Positions 53,663-63,225 of a stretch of DNA of 64,000 nucleotides are shown in pieces. Position 1 is the first letter of the stretch; each line of letters begins with the position of its first letter. The notes under the pieces were generated by a model that made no database searches, had not been told where the DNA came from, and worked only from the letters and a program-made list of their open reading frames with translations. The stretch comes from Devosia sp. XK-2 (GTDB lineage: Bacteria; Pseudomonadota; Alphaproteobacteria; Rhizobiales; Devosiaceae): assembly GCF_037113415.1 (NCBI RefSeq), contig NZ_CP146608.1, positions 888,501-952,500 on the forward strand, given 5' to 3'. A program made the position numbers and the translations under genes.

Positions 53663-55204
53663 ATGGCTGGGACGCCGGACACCAATGCGCCGCCGATTCT
53701 TTCGGCAAGCCGTATCTCGAAATCCTTCGGTGAAATTCCGGTGCTGTTCAGCATCGATTTCGACATTCGCCCAGGCGAGGTTCACGCCATTGTCGGCGAG
53801 AACGGCGCGGGCAAATCCACCCTCATCAAAATCCTCTCCGGTATAGAGCAGCCCAGTTCCGGCACCATTCGTTTCGACGGCGAAACCGTTGTGCTGCCGC
53901 CCGATGGCGCGGCCGAGGCCATGGGCATCGTGCTCATCCATCAGGAACTGAACCTGGCCGAACATTTGAGCGTGGCCGAGTCGATCTTTCTGGGCCGCGA
54001 GATCAAGCGCTTCGGCTTTCTCGACATCGCACAGATGCAGCGCCGCTCGGCGGAAATCATGAACACCCTGCATGTCCAGGTTGATCCCGATGCGCGGATC
54101 TCATCGCTTTCCATCGCCGACAAGCAGATGGTGGAGATTGCCAAGGCGATCAGCCGCGATGCGCGGGTGCTGATCATGGACGAACCCACCGCAGTGCTCT
54201 CGGTGGGCGAAACCGAGACCCTGTTCGAACAGATCAGGCGGCTGACGGCGCGCGGCGTTGCGGTCATCTTCATTTCGCACAAGCTCGATGAAGTCATGGA
54301 GCTTGCCGACCGCGTCACCGTGCTGCGCGACGGTCAACTGATAACGACCGTGGGCACCGAAGCGCTGACGCCTGACAGCATTGCCCAGATGATGGTTGGC
54401 CGCGAACTCTCCAACCTCTATCCGCCCAAGCACGAGCCCGATGTCGATGCCGATGTGGTGCTGCGCGTGCGCGGCCTGTCCGCTCCGGGGATCGAGAACA
54501 TCTCCTTTGATCTCAGGCGCGGCGAAGTGCTCGGTTTTGCCGGTCTGATCGGCTCGGGCCGTACCGCCATAGCCGAGGCGGTGGTTGGGCTATCGCGCCG
54601 GAATGCGGGCACGGTGGAACTGGAGGGCAAGCCGGTCAACTTCGCCCGGGTGGCGCAGTCGGTCGACGCCGGCATCGCCTATATGACCAAGGATCGCAAG
54701 GGTAAGGGGCTGCTGCTCAATATGGGCCTGCGTCCCAACCTCACCCTGCTCACCCTCGACAAACATCTCCGATATGGCTTTCTGGACAGCCGCAGCGAGG
54801 AGACCGCGCTGGAGCGGGCGGTGCGGCGTTTCGATATTCGGGCGCGCGATGCCTCGGTGGCAGTGGGGCGCCTCTCGGGTGGCAACCAGCAGAAACTGAT
54901 GCTGGGCAAGACCATGGAGAGCGAACCGGACATCATCATCATGGATGAGCCGACGCGCGGTATCGACGTGGGCACCAAGCAGCAAATCTATCACATCATC
55001 GCAGCGCTGGCCGCCGAGGGGAAATCGATCATCCTGATTTCCTCTGAACTGCAGGAGGTCATCGGCCTCAGCCATCGCGTCGTGGTCGTGCGCTCCGGGC
55101 GCCTCGCGGGCGTACTGGAAGGGGCCGAAATCACCGAAGAGGAAATTATGCGGTACGCCGCGGGTATCAAACAGAGTGGACATGATGAGCGTATCAGTGC
55201 CTGA
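53663..55204 (+). CDS. Sugar ABC transporter double ATPase (RbsA-like, CUT2)
   Basis: A 513-residue tandem ATPase of the ribose/xylose class. The first half has Walker A GENGAGKST, signature LSIADKQM and VLIMDEPTAVLS. The second half shows the degenerate P-loop GLIGSGRTA typical of the family, LSGGNQQK and IIIMDEPTRGIDVG. It drives the permease and binding protein encoded next. The ATG follows GGGGAGCGAG, and the 3' end overlaps the permease gene by 20 bp. Confidence 0.93.
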   Translation: MAGTPDTNAPPILSASRISKSFGEIPVLFSIDFDIRPGEVHAIVGENGAGKSTLIKILSGIEQPSSGTIRFDGETVVLPPDGAAEAMGIVLIHQELNLAEHLSVAESIFLGREIKRFGFLDIAQMQRRSAEIMNTLHVQVDPDARISSLSIADKQMVEIAKAISRDARVLIMDEPTAVLSVGETETLFEQIRRLTARGVAVIFISHKLDEVMELADRVTVLRDGQLITTVGTEALTPDSIAQMMVGRELSNLYPPKHEPDVDADVVLRVRGLSAPGIENISFDLRRGEVLGFAGLIGSGRTAIAEAVVGLSRRNAGTVELEGKPVNFARVAQSVDAGIAYMTKDRKGKGLLLNMGLRPNLTLLTLDKHLRYGFLDSRSEETALERAVRRFDIRARDASVAVGRLSGGNQQKLMLGKTMESEPDIIIMDEPTRGIDVGTKQQIYHIIAALAAEGKSIILISSELQEVIGLSHRVVVVRSGRLAGVLEGAEITEEEIMRYAAGIKQSGHDERISA

Positions 55205-56189
55205 TCTTCCGGCCAAAACGGGACGGAGCTTCCGCCCCGATCTCAAGACCATCGGCCCGCTGGTGGCGCTGGCGCTGCTGGTCTTGCTGGGCATCTCGCT
55301 CAACGAGAATTTCCTCAGCTACAACAACATCACCAATGTGCTGGCGCGCTCCAGCTTCATCGGCATCATCGCCATTGGCGCCACCTTCGTGATTACATCC
55401 GGGGGCCTCGATCTTTCGGTCGGCTCGATGGCGGCCGTGGTCGCCGGCATCATGATCATTGTCATGAATGCGCTGATCCCCTCGATGGGTATCTCGCTCG
55501 GTGTGATCCTGATCGGCATGGCAGCCGGCCTGGCCGTGGGGGGCGTAGCCGGTATCGGCAATGGCATGATGATCACGCGCGGGCGCATCGAAGCCTTTAT
55601 CGTGACCTTGGGCACGATGGGCATTTTTCGCTCACTCGTCACCTTCCTGGCCGATGGTGGCACGCTCTCGCTCAACTTTCAGATCGCCGACCTTTACCGG
55701 CCCGTCTATTACAACGGCCTTCTTGGCGTGCCCTGGCCGATCATTGTCTTTGCGCTGGTGGCGGTCGCTGGGGAGATCGTCATGCGCCGCACCGCCTTCG
55801 GTCGCTATTGCGCCGCTATCGGTTCCAATGAGCAGGTTGCCCGCTATTCCTCGATCAGCGTCGATAATGTCCGGCTGATCACCTACATCTTGCAGGGCGT
55901 TCTGGTGGGTGTGGCAGTGCTGCTCTACGTGCCGCGTCTGGGCTCGGCCTCCAGCACGACCGGTGTGCTCTGGGAGCTCGAAGCGATCGCGGCCGTGATC
56001 ATCGGCGGCACCACCCTCAAGGGCGGCTATGGCCGGGTCTGGGGTACGGTGGTCGGCGTGATCATCCTCGGGTTGATCGGCAATATCCTCAACCTGCAGA
56101 GCTTCATCAGCCCCTATCTCAACGGCGCGTTCCAAGGCGTCATCATCATTCTGGCTGTGCTGCTGCAGCGTGGCCGGCGCAGCGCCTGA
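55185..56189 (+). CDS. Sugar ABC transporter permease (RbsC-like, CUT2)
   Basis: A 334-residue permease with 8-10 hydrophobic segments and the CUT2 motifs FVITSGGLDLSVGSM (near residue 68) and AIGSNEQVARYSSISVDNVRL (near 210), plus AAVIIGGTTLKGGYGRVWGT towards the end. Two adjacent ATGs (55182, 55185) are both possible; the second is better spaced from AGTGGA. Substrate class: pentoses or similar monosaccharides. Confidence 0.92.
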   Translation: MSVSVPDLPAKTGRSFRPDLKTIGPLVALALLVLLGISLNENFLSYNNITNVLARSSFIGIIAIGATFVITSGGLDLSVGSMAAVVAGIMIIVMNALIPSMGISLGVILIGMAAGLAVGGVAGIGNGMMITRGRIEAFIVTLGTMGIFRSLVTFLADGGTLSLNFQIADLYRPVYYNGLLGVPWPIIVFALVAVAGEIVMRRTAFGRYCAAIGSNEQVARYSSISVDNVRLITYILQGVLVGVAVLLYVPRLGSASSTTGVLWELEAIAAVIIGGTTLKGGYGRVWGTVVGVIILGLIGNILNLQSFISPYLNGAFQGVIIILAVLLQRGRRSA

Positions 56190-56300
56190 GGACGCGCTGC
56201 ATCAAAAGGTTGGAGCCAGTCCGGACAGAACAGGATCAGCCGGAGGCTCCCGCATCGAAAGTTCAAATTGCCCCTTGAGGGCATCTTTGGGAGGACTGAA

Positions 56301-57251
56301 ATGAAACTGTTGAAATCCCTTCTCTCCGTGGCGGTGATCGCCGGTGGCCTGGGCGGCGTCGCGCATGCCCAGGACAGCGTCACGATCGGCGTCTCGGTGC
56401 CGGCGGCCGACCATGGCTGGACCGGCGGCGTCAACTATTTCGCCCAGCAGGCCATCGACCGGCTCTCGGCGACCTATCCCAATGTCAACTATGTCTTCGC
56501 CTCGGCCGCTGACGCACCCAAGCAGATCGCCGATATCGAGGACATGGTCTCGACCCGCAATATCGACGCCCTGGTGATCCTGCCGGGCGATCCGGATGCC
56601 ATGACCTCGGCCATCAAGCAGGTCAAGGATGCCGGCAAATTCGTCACCGTGGTGGACCGCCAGCTCAGCATCGATGGGGTAGAGAACCTCTATGTGGCCG
56701 GTGATAATCCGGGTCTGGGTGCCAATTCGGCCGAATATTTCAAGCAGGTCATGCCCGATGGCGGCAATATCGTGATCCTGCGCGGCCTGCCCATCCCGAT
56801 CGACCAGCAGCGTTTCGACGCCTTCATGGCCGGCATCGAAGGCACCAATATCACCGTGCTCGATGACGAATTCGCCAATTGGAACCGCGATGACGGCTTC
56901 AAGGTGATGCAGGACTTCCTGACCCGCTTCCCCGACATCAAGGGCGTCTGGGCGCAGGACGACGACATCGCCCTGGGCGCTATCGAAGCGATCCGCCAGG
57001 CTGGCCGCGAAGACGAAATGTTCATCGTCGGCGGCGCCGGCATGCAGCAGATCCTGCAGCGCGTGCAGGCGGGCGACAAGCTGGTCCCGATCGATGTGAG
57101 CTACAGCCCGGCTATGATCGCCACGGCTATCGAGCTGACCACCTCCCACTTCACCGGGGGCATCCAGGTGGCCGGCCGCTATATCCTCGATTCGACGGTC
57201 ATCACCGCCGACAATGTCGAGGAATTCCTCGATCCCGATAGCCCGTTCTGA
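56301..57251 (+). CDS. Sugar ABC transporter substrate-binding protein (RbsB-like)
   Basis: A 316-residue periplasmic protein with a Sec signal (MKLLKSLLSVAVIAGGLGGVAHAQ) and the type-I fold of ribose-binding proteins: VSVPAADHGWTGGVNYFAQQA, QIADIEDMVSTRNIDALVILPGD, and VWAQDDDIALGAIEAI. It comes last in the operon, 111 bp after the permease, with its own strong GGGAGGA. The ligand cannot be assigned beyond a small sugar or polyol. Confidence 0.92.
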   Translation: MKLLKSLLSVAVIAGGLGGVAHAQDSVTIGVSVPAADHGWTGGVNYFAQQAIDRLSATYPNVNYVFASAADAPKQIADIEDMVSTRNIDALVILPGDPDAMTSAIKQVKDAGKFVTVVDRQLSIDGVENLYVAGDNPGLGANSAEYFKQVMPDGGNIVILRGLPIPIDQQRFDAFMAGIEGTNITVLDDEFANWNRDDGFKVMQDFLTRFPDIKGVWAQDDDIALGAIEAIRQAGREDEMFIVGGAGMQQILQRVQAGDKLVPIDVSYSPAMIATAIELTTSHFTGGIQVAGRYILDSTVITADNVEEFLDPDSPF

Positions 57252-57281
57252 CTTCGCAGACGGTTCGCAGAGCGAATGCGT

Positions 57282-57365
57282 GGCTCCGGTGGAGCCGCGC
57301 AAGTCAGGAAGGCCATGAGAGCTTGGAGCGACCGCAAGGGCAATTCGCTCCGGTGGAGCGAATTG
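57282..57365. repeat. Two related hairpins after the CUT2 binding-protein gene
   Basis: GGCTCC-GGT-GGAGCC (57282-57296) and an 11-bp perfect stem CAATTCGCTCC / GGAGCGAATTG around the same GGT loop (57341-57365) share the core CTCCGGTGGAG. They lie in tandem between the stop codon and the terminator. This looks like a small duplicated 3' structure that might protect the message end. Confidence 0.55.
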
Positions 57366-57404
57366 AGCGAACAAGGCTCGAATGGTGGGCTTGAACGGAC
57401 GATG

Positions 57405-57436
57405 AAGGGGCGCCCGCCGGTACGGGCGCCCCTTTT
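57405..57436 (+). terminator. Rho-independent terminator of the CUT2 operon
   Basis: A 12-bp stem (57405-57416 with 57423-57434, GGGGCGCCCG core) with a 6-nt loop is followed by TT after the stem, giving TTTT in total. It lies 154 bp after the binding-protein stop and ends the operon. Confidence 0.8.
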
Positions 57437-57561
57437 GCATTGAATTCGAAGGCTTTGCCCTGTCGTCACGCTGACACGGGAATCCGTGTATCTGTCCGCC
57501 CGAGTTCCGGGCGATGCCCGCCTGCCTTGGCGTTGCGGGAGCTCACCAGTTTTGTGCGTTC

Positions 57562-57762
57562 TCAGGCGTTACTAGGCGTATATCCGGCTTCGCGGATGGC
57601 CTCTTCGCCCTTGGCACGGTCGCCGGTGAAGCTGACCTTGTGGGTGCCCAGATCGATTTCGACCTGGGTGCCCGGCAGCGCGTCTTCGAGCGCGCCGCGC
57701 ACGGTGCCCACGCAGTGATTGCAGGTCATGTCGTTGACGATGAAGGTGGTCTTGTCAGTCAT
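57562..57762 (-). CDS. Copper chaperone CopZ-like (HMA domain)
   Basis: A 66-residue single heavy-metal-associated domain with the metal-binding motif MTCNHC (residues 12-17) near the N-terminus and a ferredoxin-like length. It should bind Cu(I) in the cytoplasm and deliver it to the ATPase or the regulator. It starts 2 bp after the cueR-like gene and is the last gene of the copA-cueR-copZ operon. Confidence 0.92.
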   Translation of the reverse strand: MTDKTTFIVNDMTCNHCVGTVRGALEDALPGTQVEIDLGTHKVSFTGDRAKGEEAIREAGYTPSNA

Positions 57763-57764
57763 TT

Positions 57765-58181
57765 TCAGTGTCCTTTGGTTTTCTGATCTGCCGGGAGGCC
57801 GGCCAGGTCATCGAGAATGGGGCAGTCGGGGCGATTGTCGCCGGCGCAGCAATGCACGAGGTGACTGAGCGTTTTCACCATGCCCTGCAGTTCGGCAATC
57901 TTGGTTTCGAGCGCGGCGATATGGCCGGTGGCGATGTCGCGTACTTCGGCGCTGGCGCGTGACCGATCCCGCCACAGCCCCAGCAGCGCCGCCGTTTCAT
58001 CCACCGAGAAGCCCAGTGTCCGCGCCCGCTTGATAAAGCGCAGCACATGCACCTCATCAGGCCCATAGACCCGATAATTGCTGTCGGTGCGCAAAGGCGG
58101 AGAGATCAGGCCGATCTGCTCGTAGTAACGGATCATTTTGGCGGAAACGCCGGACGTTTCCGCAGCCTGGCCGATATTCAT
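57765..58181 (-). CDS. cueR: MerR-family copper-responsive regulator CueR
   Basis: A 138-residue regulator with the MerR winged helix at the N-terminus ([26 protein letters not shown]) and a dimerisation helix. The C-terminal metal loop [14 protein letters not shown] has the two cysteines that hold Cu(I) in CueR. It overlaps the copA stop by 4 bp, an arrangement that puts the sensor under its own control. The operator lies upstream of copA. Confidence 0.93.
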   Translation of the reverse strand: MNIGQAAETSGVSAKMIRYYEQIGLISPPLRTDSNYRVYGPDEVHVLRFIKRARTLGFSVDETAALLGLWRDRSRASAEVRDIATGHIAALETKIAELQGMVKTLSHLVHCCAGDNRPDCPILDDLAGLPADQKTKGH

Positions 58182-60439
58182 GCATCCACTCCTTTAATGG
58201 CCCGCAGGCGCTGGGCATTGCCCACCACAAAGACCGAGCTCATGGCCATGGCGCCCGCCCCGATCATGGGCGAGAGCAGTATGCCGAAGGCGGGGTAAAG
58301 CGCGCCGGCGGCGACCGGGATGAGCAGGGCGTTGTAGCCAAAGGCCCAGAACAGGTTTTCCCAGATATTGCGCAAAGTGGCGCGGCTCGCGGCGAGCGCA
58401 TTGAGCACGCCCTTGAGATCGCCACCGAGCAGCACGACATCGGCGCTTTCAATGGCCGCATCGGTGCCCGAGCCCACGGCGATGCCGATATCGGCCTCGG
58501 CGAGCGCCGGCGCGTCATTAATGCCGTCGCCCACATAGGCAACGACCTTGTGGGCCGCGTGCAGGGACTTGATGACCTCGACCTTGTCGGCGGGCAGAAC
58601 CTCGGCCCGCACTTCGTCAATGCCGAGCCGGGCGGCGATTGCCTCGGCGGTGCGGCGGTTGTCGCCGGAGATCATTGCCGTCTTGAGCCCCATGGCATGC
58701 AGGGCATTGATAACCGCCTTGCTGGTGGGCTTGATGGTATCGGCCACGACGATGGCCGCAGCCAGCTTGTCGTCAATGGCGGCAAAGACCGGCGTCTTGC
58801 CCTCGGCGGCCAGGCTTTCGATGGCGTCCGAAAAATCGGCGAAATCGAGATGGCTCATATGCCGCTGGGACCCGACCGAAACCAGCCGTCCATCGACCCG
58901 CGCGGTTACACCCGTGCCGGAATTGGCGCTGAACGCGGTGACCGTGCCCAGCGTCAAACCGGCCTTTTCGGCAGCCGCCACGATGGCTGTGGCAATGGGA
59001 TGTTCGGATCGTGCTTCGACCGCCGCAACCAGGGCAAGAACCTCGTCATGCTCGAAATCGTCATCGAGAATGAGGTCGGTCAGCTCCGGTTTGCCCGCTG
59101 TAAGCGTGCCGGTCTTGTCGAAAGCCACGATCCTGGCATCGCGAAGCTGTTGCAGCGCTTCGCCCTTGCGGAAGAGCACGCCGAGCTGGGCGGCGCGGCC
59201 GGTGCCCACCATGATGGACATGGGCGTGGCCAGGCCCATGGCACAGGGACAGGCGATGATCAGCACGGCCACGGCATTGACCAGGGCATAGGTGAGCGAT
59301 GGCTCCGGCCCCCAGACGAACCAGGCAATGGCGGTCAGCATGGCAAGGCCGATCACCACGGGCACGAAGACCGAGGTGATGCGGTCCACCACCGCCTGGA
59401 TCGGCAATTTACCGGCCTGGGCATCTTCGACCATGCGGATGATATGGGCCAGCATGGTATCGGCGCCGACCTTGGTGGCCCGGAAGCTGAAACTGCCCGA
59501 GGTGTTGAGCGTGCCGCCAATGACATTGGCCCCCACACCCTTGGAGACGGGCAGGGGTTCGCCCGAAATCATGGATTCATCGACATGGCTTTCGCCCTCG
59601 ACGATCTCGCCATCCACCGCGATCTTCTCGCCGGGGCGAACCAGCACGATATCGCCCACGCGCACCTGATCGACCGGAACCTCAATGGCCGCATTATCGC
59701 GCTGAATGCGCGCGGTCTTGGCCTGCTGCTGCACGAGCTGGCTGATGGCCTCGCCCGTGCGGCCCTTGGCCTTCGCCTCGAGCCAGCGGCCCACCAGGAT
59801 CAGGGTGACGATGACCGCCGCGGCCTCGAAATAGACATAGCGCGTTTCCGCCGGCACCAATTGGGGTGCGAAGGTGACCACGCTCGAATAGAGCCAGGCC
59901 GCGCCCGCGCCCAGGGCCACCAGGGAGTTCATCTCCGGCGCGCCACGCAAGAGCGCCGGAATGCCCAGCTTGAAGAAACGCAGGCCGGGGACGAACAGGA
60001 CGAATGTGGCCAATATGAAATAGCTGACCCACAACACATCCATGGAGACCACGGACATCAGCCACATGTGGAAGGGCATGTGGATATGGCCGATCATCTC
60101 CAGCAGAAAGAGTGGCAGCGTCGGGATGGCGGCAATGATGACATCGCGCCTGAGAATGGCGGCGTCCTCGTCGTGATGATGCATATGGTCATGCGCGGGC
60201 GCGTCCGGTTGCCGGACGCTGCCTTTGTAGCCGACCTTCTCGACGGCCTTGAGCAGGGCCTCGATATCGCCGCCCGATATAGTCGCACGCTCGGTGGCCA
60301 GATTGACCGCCGCCGTTTCGACGCCGGGAACTTTGAGCAACGCCCTTTCCACGCGATTAACGCAGGAGGCGCAGGTCATGCCCTCGATATCGAGCGAAAC
60401 AGGGGAGGATGCGTGGTTGTGATGGACGTGTTCATTCAT
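58178..60439 (-). CDS. copA: Cu(+)-translocating P1B-type ATPase CopA
   Basis: A 753-residue copper exporter. A His-rich leader precedes one heavy-metal domain (GMTCASC at about 20-26), and a second His cluster ([10 protein letters not shown], about 83-92) comes before the first helices. The transport motif is CPC in [13 protein letters not shown]; the phosphorylation site is DKTGTLT; the SEHP loop and GDGINDAP hinge are present. [14 protein letters not shown] with YNALLIPVA marks Cu(I) specificity. ATG 60439 (GAGGTGA upstream) is required because the ATG at 60463 is part of the -10 element. Confidence 0.95.
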   Translation of the reverse strand: MNEHVHHNHASSPVSLDIEGMTCASCVNRVERALLKVPGVETAAVNLATERATISGGDIEALLKAVEKVGYKGSVRQPDAPAHDHMHHHDEDAAILRRDVIIAAIPTLPLFLLEMIGHIHMPFHMWLMSVVSMDVLWVSYFILATFVLFVPGLRFFKLGIPALLRGAPEMNSLVALGAGAAWLYSSVVTFAPQLVPAETRYVYFEAAAVIVTLILVGRWLEAKAKGRTGEAISQLVQQQAKTARIQRDNAAIEVPVDQVRVGDIVLVRPGEKIAVDGEIVEGESHVDESMISGEPLPVSKGVGANVIGGTLNTSGSFSFRATKVGADTMLAHIIRMVEDAQAGKLPIQAVVDRITSVFVPVVIGLAMLTAIAWFVWGPEPSLTYALVNAVAVLIIACPCAMGLATPMSIMVGTGRAAQLGVLFRKGEALQQLRDARIVAFDKTGTLTAGKPELTDLILDDDFEHDEVLALVAAVEARSEHPIATAIVAAAEKAGLTLGTVTAFSANSGTGVTARVDGRLVSVGSQRHMSHLDFADFSDAIESLAAEGKTPVFAAIDDKLAAAIVVADTIKPTSKAVINALHAMGLKTAMISGDNRRTAEAIAARLGIDEVRAEVLPADKVEVIKSLHAAHKVVAYVGDGINDAPALAEADIGIAVGSGTDAAIESADVVLLGGDLKGVLNALAASRATLRNIWENLFWAFGYNALLIPVAAGALYPAFGILLSPMIGAGAMAMSSVFVVGNAQRLRAIKGVDA

Positions 60440-60460
60440 GTTTTTCACCTCGTCCGCCAA

Positions 60461-60491
60461 CATATAGACCTTCCCATGATGGTAAGGTCAA
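60461..60491 (-). promoter_or_regulatory. CueR-type promoter/operator of copA
   Basis: On the minus strand TTGACC (60491-60486) and TATATG (60466-60461) are separated by exactly 19 bp, the over-long spacer of MerR-family promoters. The spacer, with flanks, forms a 23-bp imperfect dyad (60467-60489; one mismatched pair, arms GACCTT/AAGGTC). This matches the CueR box expected for a copper-activated copA promoter. Confidence 0.88.
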
Positions 60492-60830
60492 GGCGTGTTG
60501 GCGTCTATTTTTCCAAGGCATGTCAAAGGTCCACACGGCGCCCTGCGCCTGCGGTTCTGACTAAAAGAGCGGAGTCCCGAGACGGCTGTCGTCCCTGAAA
60601 CTAAAAAACTGAGACGAAAACCGCCTCGGGAACGCTTGCCATTCGCGCATAGCGCTCAAGCCTGGCTGGGTGGGAATGTTCACCCCCCCTGCGCCCCGCT
60701 CGATCCAGCGGCACGAAAGGGGCGCGGGGGGCGACTCGGATTGCGATGCGACCTGTTGGCACAGCGACATTCTAGCGGCTTATTCCTTCCGGCATGACAG
60801 CTTATTTCTTGCCCAGTCAGGAGCATCACT
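60492..60830. other. 339-bp intergenic region between copA and the FNR-type gene
   Basis: No coding region is supported here. It contains an imperfect inverted pair CCCGAGACGG (60576-60585) / CCGCCTCGGG (60621-60630) and a GC-rich run near 60680-60735. No clear FNR box (TTGAT-N4-ATCAA) was found. The leader of the rightward regulator gene is therefore somewhere in the right-hand 100 bp, with no strong promoter visible. Confidence 0.6.
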
Positions 60831-61553
60831 ATGCAGACACTGCGCAAGGATATTCACAATTCCGACGTTCCGGTGCTGTGCCAGAGTTGCGAGGCGCGGC
60901 ACCAGGGTATTTGCGGTTCGCTCACCGCCGAACAATTGCTGGACCTGTCCAGGCATACACGCAGGGTCTGCCGCCAGGCAGGGGAAGAACTGCTGGCCGA
61001 TGCCATGCCCATTGCCAGCTATGCCAATGTGCTGCGCGGCGTGATCAAGCTGACCAAGGTGCTCGAAGATGGCCGCCAGCAAGTGGTGGGCCTGCAATTT
61101 GCTCCCGACCTGCTTGGGCGTCCTTTCGCGGCCGAAAGCCGGGTCAGCGCCGAAGCGGCCTCTGATGTCGAACTGTGCCTGATCCCCAAGACCTATTTCG
61201 AGACCATGCTGGCGCAGAGTGCGGCCCTGGAGCACCGGGTGATGATGCAGGCCCTGCGCGAGCTCGATGAAGCGCGCGACTGGATGGTGACACTGGGGCG
61301 CAAGAACGCGGCCGAAAAGGTTGCCAGCTTTCTCTATCTGATCGCCACCCATATCGACCCCTCCGAGAGTGGGGCGGCCGCCAGATTCGACCTGCCGCTG
61401 GGCCGTGCCGATATCGGGGATTTCCTGGGCCTGACCATTGAGACGGTCAGCCGGCAGATCAGCAAGCTCAAGGCCGATGGCGTGATCGAGATCGTCAATT
61501 ACCGCCAGGTGACGGTGCCCGATCTGGCGCGGCTGAGAGTGCGCTGCGGCTAG
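60831..61553 (+). CDS. FNR/FnrL-type oxygen-responsive regulator
   Basis: A 240-residue Crp/Fnr-family regulator. Three N-terminal cysteines (Cys17, Cys20, Cys28 in LCQSCEARHQGIC) plus a Cys near residue 116 (DVELCLIP) give the ligand set of an oxygen-labile [4Fe-4S] cluster. The DNA-recognition helix has ETVSRQ, matching FNR-like half-sites TTGAT. It is convergent with cydC, whose product supports cytochrome bd assembly, a typical low-oxygen target. CAGGAG precedes the ATG. Confidence 0.92.
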   Translation: MQTLRKDIHNSDVPVLCQSCEARHQGICGSLTAEQLLDLSRHTRRVCRQAGEELLADAMPIASYANVLRGVIKLTKVLEDGRQQVVGLQFAPDLLGRPFAAESRVSAEAASDVELCLIPKTYFETMLAQSAALEHRVMMQALRELDEARDWMVTLGRKNAAEKVASFLYLIATHIDPSESGAAARFDLPLGRADIGDFLGLTIETVSRQISKLKADGVIEIVNYRQVTVPDLARLRVRCG

Positions 61554-61572
61554 GGACGGCTCGTCGCAAGCT

Positions 61573-63225
61573 TCAGGCCAATGTGCCGTTTTCCAACGCC
61601 AAGACGCGGTCGACCGTGCCCGCCGGCAGGGCGGCATGGGTCACCATGATGACCGTGCGGCCGCTGACCGCGGTCGCCAGAACCTTGAAAAAGGCCTCTT
61701 CGGTTTCCCGGTCCAGAGCATTGGTCGGCTCGTCCAGCAACAAGACCGGTGCATTGGACAAAAGGGCGCGCGCCAGGCAGAGGCGACGGGCCTGCCCAGC
61801 GGACAATGTCCGACCGGCCTCACCCGCAATTGTGTCCAGGCCATCGGGCAGGGCGCGGATATGGGCATCCAACTGCGCCTTGGCCAGGGCCGCCCAGAGA
61901 TCGTCATCGCTGGCATCGGCGCGGCCGATGAGCAGATTGTTGCGGATCGTGTCGATAAAGACCGGGCTATCCTGGCTCAAGAGGGCCATGTGAGCGTGGA
62001 TATCGGCACTGCCGAGGGTCGAAAGGGGCACCCCGCCAAGCCGGATCGACCCGGACTGGGACGTCGCCAGGCGCAGCAGGAGGCGCAATAGCGTGGTCTT
62101 GCCGCCGCCGCTCGGCCCGACAATGGCAAGGCGCTCGCCGGGCGCGACGACCAGGGAAATGTCTTCGAGAACGGGCGGCAGGCCGGGATAGGCAAAGCTC
62201 ACAGCGTCAAGAACGATATCGCCCATTTCGGGCATGGCCGCGGGCGCTGCCGGTTCGACGACCGGTGGCGGCAGCTCGGCCAGGGCGACCAGGCGCTCGG
62301 CGGCGGCCATGGCCTGGCTGGCCTTGCCGGTGCTGCGCACGATCAGGCTGGTGACCTCGAAGCTGCCCAGCACCGCCAGTAGCAGCCCGGCCATGAGCGG
62401 GCCATCGATCGCTTGCGCCTCGAGGGCGACCAGGCCCGCCCATAGCGTGCCCATCAGTGCAAAGGCGGCCAGCAATTGCACCGCCAGCCCGCCAAGGCTG
62501 GTCAGGCCCCCCAGACGCAGGTTCAAACGCGAGGCTTTGGTGCTGGTATCGGCAAACCGGCCCGCCGTGGTGCCCAGAACCCCCAGCACGGTCAGATCGG
62601 CATGGCCCTTGACGCCATCGAGCACGTCCATGCGCAGATCGGCGCGGGCCGAGACGCTGTCACGCCCAGCCTTGCGCCCGAGCAGCACCATGGTGGCGGG
62701 CACGGCGAATGTAGCGAGCGCCAGCGCCAGCCCATAGGGCAGGGCGGCGTTGGGCAGAAACAGGGCGAGCGTAATCGTCATGACGCCGCCCACCACCACC
62801 GCCGCGATCAGCGGGCCGATGGCGACAAGAAAGGCGGTGTCGAGCGCATCGACATCGGCCGTCAGGCGCGAGACCAGGTCGCCATGCCGGAGCGAGCGTT
62901 CCGGCAGGGGCAGGCGCGGAAAGAGGCGCGCGAAGAGCCAGCCGCGGAGATCGGACAGCAGCTTGAGCGTGGCATTGTGCCCGACCAGCCGCTCGCCATA
63001 GCGCGCCAGGATGCGTACGAAGGAGAGACCCCTGACCATGGCCGAGGGGACGAAGAGGTTAAAGCCCAGCCCCGCCGTCGTCAGCGCCGTTGCGGTGATG
63101 AACCAGCCGGAGGTGCCCAGGAGTGAGACCCCTGCCACGAGCGTGAGCAGCGACAGCGCCAGGGCGAGCAGCAAAGCCCGGCTGCGGCGACGGAACAGGG
63201 GCAGGAAGGTTAGGAGCGCCTTCAT
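61573..63225 (-). CDS. cydC: Thiol reductant ABC exporter subunit CydC
   Basis: A 550-residue half-transporter: six-helix membrane domain (about 1-300) followed by an ATPase domain with Walker A GPSGGGKTT, signature LSAGQARR and Walker B VLLLDEPTNALDRET. With CydD it exports glutathione or cysteine to the periplasm, needed for cytochrome bd maturation. ATG 63225 overlaps the cydD stop by 4 bp; the frame reads further upstream but only inside cydD. Confidence 0.92.
   Translation of the reverse strand: MKALLTFLPLFRRRSRALLLALALSLLTLVAGVSLLGTSGWFITATALTTAGLGFNLFVPSAMVRGLSFVRILARYGERLVGHNATLKLLSDLRGWLFARLFPRLPLPERSLRHGDLVSRLTADVDALDTAFLVAIGPLIAAVVVGGVMTITLALFLPNAALPYGLALALATFAVPATMVLLGRKAGRDSVSARADLRMDVLDGVKGHADLTVLGVLGTTAGRFADTSTKASRLNLRLGGLTSLGGLAVQLLAAFALMGTLWAGLVALEAQAIDGPLMAGLLLAVLGSFEVTSLIVRSTGKASQAMAAAERLVALAELPPPVVEPAAPAAMPEMGDIVLDAVSFAYPGLPPVLEDISLVVAPGERLAIVGPSGGGKTTLLRLLLRLATSQSGSIRLGGVPLSTLGSADIHAHMALLSQDSPVFIDTIRNNLLIGRADASDDDLWAALAKAQLDAHIRALPDGLDTIAGEAGRTLSAGQARRLCLARALLSNAPVLLLDEPTNALDRETEEAFFKVLATAVSGRTVIMVTHAALPAGTVDRVLALENGTLA

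Noticed and set aside
58550..60598. Open frame of 682 codons on the plus strand opposite copA
   Set aside because: Antisense to an unmistakable CopA and crosses the CueR promoter; composition is that of a shadow frame.
60700..60830. FNR box upstream of the FNR-type gene
   Set aside because: No TTGAT-N4-ATCAA-like sequence with acceptable symmetry was found.
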